Program-made: the position numbers and the translations under genes
Notes under the pieces: model-generated
Database searches by the model: none
Told to the model about the DNA's origin: nothing
What the model saw: the letters and a program-made list of their open reading frames with translations, nothing else
DNA from: Microbispora sp. H13382
GTDB taxonomy: Bacteria > Actinomycetota > Actinomycetes > Streptosporangiales > Streptosporangiaceae
Length of the DNA: 64,000 bases
Direction: 5' to 3'
Assembly (NCBI RefSeq): GCF_014161445.1
Contig: NZ_JABBXA010000001.1
Coordinates: forward strand, 496,001 to 560,000
Shown here: one piece after another, positions 58,851-64,000 of the stretch
How positions within the stretch are numbered: the stretch's first letter is position 1
Layout of the letters: every line of letters begins with the position of its first letter

Positions 58851-60638
58851 TCAGCCGCCGTACAGCTCGTCGATCTGCTTGGCGAAGTCGCGCATGACGA
58901 GGTTGCGCTTGACCTTCAGCGACGGCGTGAGGTGACCGCTCTCCTCGGTGAGGTCGGTGTCGAGGATCACGAACTTCTTGATCTGCTCGGCCTTGGACAC
59001 CATGCGGTTGGCGTCGTCAACGGCCTTCTGCACCTCGGCCAGGATCTCCGGGTCGGACGGCGCGACCTCGGTCTTGCCGTTGTCCTGCTTCCACTGGTCC
59101 ATCGCCTCGGGGTCGAGAGTCACCAGCGCGCCGATGAACGGCCTGTCGTCGCCGACCACCATCACCTGGCTGACCAGGCGGTGCGCGCGGATGGCGTCCT
59201 CGAGCGGCGCCGGTGCGACGTTCTTGCCGCCGGCGGTGACGAGGATCTCCTTCTTGCGGCCGGTGATGCGCAGGTAGCCGTCGTCGTCGAGGCTGCCGAC
59301 GTCCCCGGTGTGGAACCAGCCCTCGGGGTCGACGACCTCCTTGGTCGCGCGCTCGTTGTTCCAGTAGCCGTCGAAGACGTGCCGGCCCTTCACGAGGATC
59401 TCGCCGTCGTCGGCGATGCGGATGCTCACGCCGGGGAACGGCTTGCCGACCGTGCCGATCTTGTTGGCGCCCGGGATGTTGACGGTCGAGGGCGCGCTGG
59501 TCTCGGTCAGCCCCCAGCCCTCGAACACCTCGATGCCCACGCCCCGGAAGAAGTGGCCGAGCCGCTCGCCGAGTGCCGAGCCGCCGGAGACCGCCGCCGT
59601 CAGCGCGCCGCCGGTGGCCGCCCGCAGCTTGCCGTACACGAGCTTGTCGAAGGCCGCGTGCTTGAGACGGGCGCCGAGACCGGCCCCGCCGGAGCTCTCG
59701 GCCCTGCTCCACTCGATCGCGGCCCGGACGGCCGCGTGGAAGATCTTGCCCTTGCCCTCCGCGCTGGCCTTCTGCTCGGCGGCGTTGTAGACCTTCTCGA
59801 AGACCCGGGGCACGCCCAGCAGGAAGGTGGGCCGGAAGTCCCGCAGGTCGGGCGCCACGTTCTTCATGTTCGGGCTGTGCGCCAGCACCGTCTTCGTCTC
59901 GATCAGGACGACCTGGATGAGCCGGGCGAAGCTGTGCGCCAGCGGGAGGAAGAGCAGCGCGGCCCGGCCCTCGACGTCGAACAGCGACTCCAGCGGCCCG
60001 ACGGAGACGTTGCGCGCGGTGAACAGCAGGTTGTCGTGGGTGAGGCGGCAGCCCTTCGGCATGCCGGTCGTGCCGGAGGTGTAGATGATCGTGGCGAGGT
60101 CGCGGCCGCCGCGGCTCGCCCTGCGCTCGGCCAGCGTGTCGTTGCCCACCTCGGCGCCGAGCCGCTCCAGCTCGGCGAACCCGCCGTCGTCGATCCCCCA
60201 CAGCAGCGGCAGATCGGGCGCGGCCTCGCGCACGGTCTCCTCGTGCGTGGCCGTCTCCACGATCGCGGCCTTGGCGCCGCTGTCGGTCAGGATCCACTTC
60301 ACCTGGTCGGCGGAGGACGTCTCGTAGATCGGCACCCCGACCGCGCCCGCGGCCCAGATGGCGTAGTCGGCGACCGTCCACTCGTAGCGGGTGCGCGACA
60401 TCAGCCCGACCCGGTCGCCGGGTTCGATCCCGGCGGCGATCAGCCCCTTGGCGAGGGCCGCCACCTGGTCCCTGAACTGCGCGGCCGTGACCGGTGTCCA
60501 CGGTGCGCCCGGATCCTCACCCTCCTTGCGGCGGATGACGACGGTGTCCGGCTCGTCCACGCCGCGCTGGAACACCACGTCGGTGCAGTTCGCGGATGGA
60601 GGCACGTCCACCAGTACGGGAACGCTGAACTCGCGCAC
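58851..60638 (-). CDS. Long-chain fatty acyl-CoA ligase (FadD15-like)
   Basis: A 595-residue AMP-forming ligase. TIIYTSGTTGMPKGCRLTH is the ATP loop, FEGWGLTETSAPS the adenylate motif, GWFHTGDVG and RITGRKKEILVTAGGKNVAP the hinge and A8/A10 region. It activates long-chain fatty acids to acyl-CoA. Order and similarity match fadD15 (Rv2187), near the PimB'-like gene. Start GTG 60638 gives REFSVPVLVDVPP. Monocistronic, with a strong terminator. Confidence 0.93.
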   Translation of the reverse strand: MREFSVPVLVDVPPSANCTDVVFQRGVDEPDTVVIRRKEGEDPGAPWTPVTAAQFRDQVAALAKGLIAAGIEPGDRVGLMSRTRYEWTVADYAIWAAGAVGVPIYETSSADQVKWILTDSGAKAAIVETATHEETVREAAPDLPLLWGIDDGGFAELERLGAEVGNDTLAERRASRGGRDLATIIYTSGTTGMPKGCRLTHDNLLFTARNVSVGPLESLFDVEGRAALLFLPLAHSFARLIQVVLIETKTVLAHSPNMKNVAPDLRDFRPTFLLGVPRVFEKVYNAAEQKASAEGKGKIFHAAVRAAIEWSRAESSGGAGLGARLKHAAFDKLVYGKLRAATGGALTAAVSGGSALGERLGHFFRGVGIEVFEGWGLTETSAPSTVNIPGANKIGTVGKPFPGVSIRIADDGEILVKGRHVFDGYWNNERATKEVVDPEGWFHTGDVGSLDDDGYLRITGRKKEILVTAGGKNVAPAPLEDAIRAHRLVSQVMVVGDDRPFIGALVTLDPEAMDQWKQDNGKTEVAPSDPEILAEVQKAVDDANRMVSKAEQIKKFVILDTDLTEESGHLTPSLKVKRNLVMRDFAKQIDELYGG

Positions 60639-60875
60639 GGGTCACTCCTTCGCGCACGGCCGCGCGGTCTCCGGAGCGCCGTGCCGGGACCGCGTTGCGG
60701 GCATCACTCTTCGTGTCTCACTGGACGCTACCGCGCATAGTTACGCACCGGTAGATCCGTCACCCAGGCGTTATCCAGGGACAAATCGACGCTATCAGTG
60801 TCCCCCGGGCGGCGGGGGCGACACCTTTCCGTGACCCAAGCGGGTGCTAGGTAAAGCGGCCGTTACGATGTGCGC

Positions 60876-61643
60876 ATGCGCATCCACGTGGTCAGCGACG
60901 TCCACGGCCGGGCCGACGCGCTCGCCCGCGCGGGCGACGGGGCCGACGCCCTGATCTGCCTCGGCGACCTGCTTCTCTTCATCGACTACGCCGACCACTC
61001 GCAGGGCATCTTCCCCGAACTGTTCGGCGCGGAGAAGGCGAGCGAGTTGGTGGGCCTGCGCGCGGCGGGCCGCTTCGGCGAGGCGAGGGAGCTGTCGGCC
61101 GGACTGTGGGCCACTCTCGACGGCGACCCCCGCGACGTCATCGAGGCGGCGGTCCGGCGCCAGTACGAGCAGATCTTCTCCGCGATGCCGACGCCCGCCT
61201 ACCTCACGTACGGCAACGTGGACATGCCGCGCCTGTGGGCGGACCACCTGCGGCCCGGGCAGCGGGTCCTGGACGGCGAGGTGGTGGAGATCGGCGGGCT
61301 CACCTTCGGGTTCGTCGGCGGCGGCCTGCGCACGCGCTACCGCACGCCGTACGAGATCGACGACGAGGAGTACGCGCGCAAGGTCGAGGCGGTCGGCGAG
61401 GTGGACGTGTTGTGCTGCCACATCCCGCCCGCCATCCCCGACCTGCTGTACGACGTGGTGGCCCGGCGGTTCGAGCGGGGGAGCGAGGCCACGCTGGAGG
61501 CGATCAGGAGGACGCAGCCCCGATTCGCGCTGTTCGGCCACGTTCACCAGCCGCTGGTCAGCCGGACCCGTGTGGGGCGCACGGAGTGCGTCAACGTCGG
61601 CCACTTCCGCGGCCGTGGCACGCCTTTCGCCCTGGAATGGTGA
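60876..61643 (+). CDS. Metallophosphoesterase
   Basis: A 255-residue calcineurin-like phosphoesterase. Metal-ligand blocks appear in order: VVSDVHG (Asp8, His10), CLGDLL (Asp31), LTYGNVDMP (Asn), VDVLCCHIPP (His) and FGHVHQP (His-x-His). The substrate is unknown. ATG 60876 is probably leaderless: TACGAT lies 6 bases upstream of it. GTG 60870 is the alternative. It lies upstream of the SRPBCC/ArsA-like genes with a 14-base gap. Confidence 0.88.
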   Translation: MRIHVVSDVHGRADALARAGDGADALICLGDLLLFIDYADHSQGIFPELFGAEKASELVGLRAAGRFGEARELSAGLWATLDGDPRDVIEAAVRRQYEQIFSAMPTPAYLTYGNVDMPRLWADHLRPGQRVLDGEVVEIGGLTFGFVGGGLRTRYRTPYEIDDEEYARKVEAVGEVDVLCCHIPPAIPDLLYDVVARRFERGSEATLEAIRRTQPRFALFGHVHQPLVSRTRVGRTECVNVGHFRGRGTPFALEW

Positions 61644-61657
61644 AGTACGGTTGGCGC

Positions 61658-62095
61658 ATGGCTGATCGCACTTCGTCGAGCATCACGATCGGCGCCGGCC
61701 GGTCGACAATCATGGCCGTCATCGCCGACTTCCCGGCCTATCCGGAGTGGGCCGGCCAGGTGAAGAAGGCCGAGGTCCTGGAGACGGACGCGGACGGCCG
61801 CGCCATCCGGGTCCGGTTCGTCCTCGACGCCGGAGTGATCAGCGACGAGTACGTCCTCGGGTACGACTGGGACGACGACGCGGGCGTGAGCTGGCGGATG
61901 GTCGACGCCGGGCGGATGCTCTCCGGCCTGACCGGCAGCTACCGCCTGACCGAGGACGGCGGCGGCACGGAGGTCACCTACGACCTCGCCGTGGACCTGA
62001 AGGTCCCGATGATCGGCATGATCAAGCGCAAGGCCGAGAAGGTCATCGTCGACACGGCGCTGAAGGGGCTCAAGCGGCGCGTCGAGGGCCGATGA
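61658..62095 (+). CDS. SRPBCC (polyketide cyclase/START-like) protein
   Basis: A 145-residue hydrophobic-ligand-binding fold: IGAGRSTIMAVIADFPAYPE, then WAGQVKKAEVLE, and a C-terminal long helix with IKRKAEKVIVDTALKGLKRR. Similar to Rv2185c of Mycobacterium tuberculosis. Substrate unknown; a lipid is likely in view of neighbours. TACGGT lies 6 bases upstream of ATG 61658, like the preceding gene. It overlaps the ArsA-like gene by 4 bases (ATGA). Confidence 0.85.
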   Translation: MADRTSSSITIGAGRSTIMAVIADFPAYPEWAGQVKKAEVLETDADGRAIRVRFVLDAGVISDEYVLGYDWDDDAGVSWRMVDAGRMLSGLTGSYRLTEDGGGTEVTYDLAVDLKVPMIGMIKRKAEKVIVDTALKGLKRRVEGR

Positions 62096-63252
62096 GGGTC
62101 CTCCTCTTCACGGGGAAGGGCGGGGTCGGCAAGACCACGGCGGCCGCCGCGACGGCCACGCTCGCCGCCGGGCGCGGCAACAAGACGCTGGTCGTGTCCA
62201 CCGACACCGCGCACTCGCTCGCCGACGCGCTCGGCGTGCCGCCCTCGGCCGAGCCGGTCGAGGCCGCCCCCGGCCTGCACCTGCAGCAGGTGGACACCCA
62301 GAAGTCGCTGGAGCGGCACTGGGGCGAGTTACGCGACTACGCCGGGAACGTGCTGGCGGAGCTCGGCCTCGACGAGGTCACCTCCGAGGAGATCACCGTC
62401 CTGCCGGGCGCCGAGGAGATCCTCGCCCTGCTCGAACTGCGCGAGCAGGCCCGCACCGGCCGCTGGGACGTGATCGTCGTCGACTGCGCCCCGACCGCGG
62501 AGACCCTGCGCCTGCTCGCCCTGCCGGAGGCGCTCGACTGGCATGTCAACCGTCTGCTCCCCGTGGGCAGGCGGGTGCTGAGGGCGCTGTCGCCGGTCAT
62601 CCGGCACGTCGCCAAGGTGAGCGTGCCCGAGGGCGAGGTCGTCTCGGCGGGGGAGCGGCTGCACCGGGGGCTGCTGGAGGTGCGCGCGCTGCTCACCGGC
62701 GACGACGCGTCCGTGCGGCTCGTGCTGACCCCCGAGGCCGTGGTCGTCGCCGAGGCCCGCCGTACGCTCACCTCGCTCAGCCTGTACGGCTACCGCGTCG
62801 ACGCGGTGATCGCCAACCGGGTCTTCCCCGCGGAGGGCGCCGACGAGTGGCGGCTGGGCTGGGTGGAGGCCCAGGCCAGGCAGCTCGCCACGGTGCACGA
62901 GTCGTTCGCGCCGCTGCCCGTCCTCACCGCCCCCTATCTTCCGGCGGAGCCGGTCGGGACCACCGCCCTCGCGGACCTCGCCGCGCGGATGTACGGAGAC
63001 CGGGATCCCTTCGCCCGCCCGGACGCGGAACCGCCGCTGAGGTTCACCGCCGACGAGCTGACGCTGTCCCTGCCGCTCGCCGACCGCGACGACCTCGACC
63101 TCGCCCGCAAGGGGGACGACATCATCGTCACCGCTGGGCCCTACCGGCGGGTCATCGCCCTGCCCGCCGCCCTCGCCCGGCGCCAGATCTCCTCGGCCGC
63201 GCTCCGGGACGGCCGGCTCCGGGTACGGTTCGAGGCAGGAGGGGCGATATGA
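62092..63252 (+). CDS. ArsA/GET3-like ATPase
   Basis: A 386-residue P-loop ATPase of the ArsA family. The deviant Walker A is FTGKGGVGKTTAAAA (about 6-20), switch I is in STDTAHSLADAL, and switch II in VVDCAPTAETLRLL. The C-terminal part has a short Hsp20-like end (DDIIVTAGPYRRVIALP). No arsenite cysteines are visible. Rv2184c is the apparent counterpart. Membrane-protein targeting or lipid-related functions are possible, none shown. It overlaps both neighbours by 4 bases. Confidence 0.88.
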   Translation: MRVLLFTGKGGVGKTTAAAATATLAAGRGNKTLVVSTDTAHSLADALGVPPSAEPVEAAPGLHLQQVDTQKSLERHWGELRDYAGNVLAELGLDEVTSEEITVLPGAEEILALLELREQARTGRWDVIVVDCAPTAETLRLLALPEALDWHVNRLLPVGRRVLRALSPVIRHVAKVSVPEGEVVSAGERLHRGLLEVRALLTGDDASVRLVLTPEAVVVAEARRTLTSLSLYGYRVDAVIANRVFPAEGADEWRLGWVEAQARQLATVHESFAPLPVLTAPYLPAEPVGTTALADLAARMYGDRDPFARPDAEPPLRFTADELTLSLPLADRDDLDLARKGDDIIVTAGPYRRVIALPAALARRQISSAALRDGRLRVRFEAGGAI

Positions 63253-63683
63253 CGGATTCCAACGACACCAACCCCCGCAGCCAGGACCCGCTCGGGTCGG
63301 CGGCGGAAGAGGCGATGAAGCTGCTGGACGCCGTCCAGCGGCGGATGGGCCGCGAGTTCGGCAAGGGGCTGGTGAAGGGCGGAGTGAGCGGCTTCGGGGG
63401 CGCCTTCGGCGGCGCCGGCACGGGTGGCCGGGGCGACGACGTGTGGAGCGAGGCCGTCTCCGACGACCACGACGAGTACGTCTGCCGGGCCTGCCCGGTG
63501 TGCCGGGTCATCGCCGCGCGCCGCGAGGCCGGCGGTGACGTCACCGGCCATCTGGTCGCGGCGGGCGGAGAGCTCTTCGCGGCCTTCCGGCAGGCGGTCG
63601 ACGCCCTGCAGCGCCCCTCGTCACGCCCGGCGGGGGAGCGGCGGCCCGGCGACTCCACGGTGGAGCACATCGACCTGGGATGA
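63249..63683 (+). CDS. DUF5304 family protein
   Basis: A 144-residue protein with a helical start (DPLGSAAEEAMKLLDAVQRR), a Gly-rich stretch, and CRACPVCRVIAARRE, a Cys-x2-Cys-x2-Cys metal-binding-type motif, then a helix. This resembles Rv2183c/DUF5304, always linked to the ArsA-like gene in my knowledge. Function unknown. ATG 63249 overlaps the ArsA-like stop. Confidence 0.8.
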   Translation: MTDSNDTNPRSQDPLGSAAEEAMKLLDAVQRRMGREFGKGLVKGGVSGFGGAFGGAGTGGRGDDVWSEAVSDDHDEYVCRACPVCRVIAARREAGGDVTGHLVAAGGELFAAFRQAVDALQRPSSRPAGERRPGDSTVEHIDLG

Positions 63684-63792
63684 CGAGCCGGTTGCGCGCG
63701 AGTGTCGGTGGGATTGCCACAACCCGGCTTGATCGGCTTCAATCGGCGCGGCGTTGCTCGTGTGTGAGCGGTTCGGGCGGAAGGAAGACAGC

Positions 63793-64000
63793 ATGGCGCT
63801 GACCATCGGCGTGGACGTGGGCGGTACCAAGATCGCGTATGGGGTCGTCGGGGACGACGGCGCCATCATCGAGCGCGGCCTGCGGCACAGCCCGGCGGGC
63901 AGCCCCGAGAAGATGGCGCTCACGATCGCCGACGCGGTGACCGAGCTCGCCGCGCGGCACGAGGTCGAGGCGGTCGGCATCGGCGCGGCGGGCTTCGTCG
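63793..64000 (+). CDS. ROK family glucokinase, N-terminal part (cut by window edge)
   Basis: The first 69 residues are inside the window. LTIGVDVGGTKIAYGVVGDDG is the phosphate-1 motif of ROK kinases, and AVGIGAAGFV begins the next conserved block. Glucokinase is likely, as such a gene commonly follows the ArsA-like/DUF5304 pair. AAGGAAG is 5-6 bases upstream of ATG 63793. Confidence 0.85.
   Translation, partial: MALTIGVDVGGTKIAYGVVGDDGAIIERGLRHSPAGSPEKMALTIADAVTELAARHEVEAVGIGAAGFV

Noticed and set aside
62092-63252. Arsenite-pump ATPase function
   Set aside because: No arsenite-binding cysteines are visible, and the gene sits in the Rv2184c-type context far from any ars genes.
1-64000. tRNA genes, rRNA genes, insertion sequences, prophage or attachment sites
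   Set aside because: No cloverleaf-like sequences, transposase motifs or phage genes were seen on either strand.

Overview
The window is high-GC, densely packed DNA with GTG and TTG starts, many 1-4 base stop/start overlaps and no tRNA, rRNA, insertion sequence or CRISPR array. Gene content points to an actinomycete: a mycothiol-type DinB enzyme, a PimB'-like mannosyltransferase, actinobacterial DUF3043/DUF4191/DUF5304 proteins, a PspA-PspAA-HtpX-PspAB operon, a c-di-AMP riboswitch, and gene order resembling the Mycobacterium tuberculosis Rv2183c-Rv2204c region and the Streptomyces cta/qcr region. A member of Streptosporangiales is my best guess; this is inference from memory of gene order.

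Layout. 1-3223: the tip of a sensor kinase, then a probable ion-transport operon (short SPFH protein, stand-alone KhtT-N-like protein, CBS protein, SLC13/ArsB-type permease). 3225-13425: methyltransferase, DUF4191, lipA, a zinc-site-less M48 relative, a TetR unit, an octanoyltransferase homologue that lacks both catalytic residues, peptidase E, a TIGR01777 epimerase, and the E2 and E3 subunits of a 2-oxoacid dehydrogenase. 13563-17614: pepA, divergent from a GntR/DUF1648/CPBP operon with twin operators. 17658-23167: cobS and cobU, a small conserved protein, aldo/keto reductase, SMI1-like membrane protein, DUF3043. 23315-26606: the Psp envelope-stress operon and a DinB-type enzyme. 26685-31014: nadA, an ErpA/IscA protein, adenosine kinase, and a TusA/cysteine desulfurase pair.

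31202-43820 holds the aerobic respiratory chain as two converging operons, ctaCDF and ctaE-qcrCAB. Between them lie an L,D-transpeptidase lipoprotein, an acyltransferase, a DUF1023 hydrolase and a two-component system. 43983-52127: receiver-like protein, trpD, orphan kinase, RAM-domain protein, DnaQ-UvrC fusion, GNAT, coiled-coil NYN protein and an NlpC/P60 endopeptidase. A c-di-AMP riboswitch then precedes a second NlpC/P60 gene that appears to start with CTG. 53326-64000: a gluzincin, PimB', MntH beside a deleted manganese-catalase pseudogene, a frameshifted DUF574 methyltransferase, a FadD15-like ligase, a phosphoesterase, an SRPBCC/ArsA-like/DUF5304 operon and the start of a ROK glucokinase.

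Themes: lipoate chemistry (lipA, lipB-like, E2, E3), respiration and its Fe-S/sulfur supply, envelope maintenance (Psp, NlpC/P60, L,D-transpeptidase, PimB'), and several enzymes that have lost active sites or are decaying (lipB-like, M48-like, Mn catalase, DUF574). The least explained intact assembly is the 311-3223 ion-transport cluster. All functions are read from sequence motifs without database searches.
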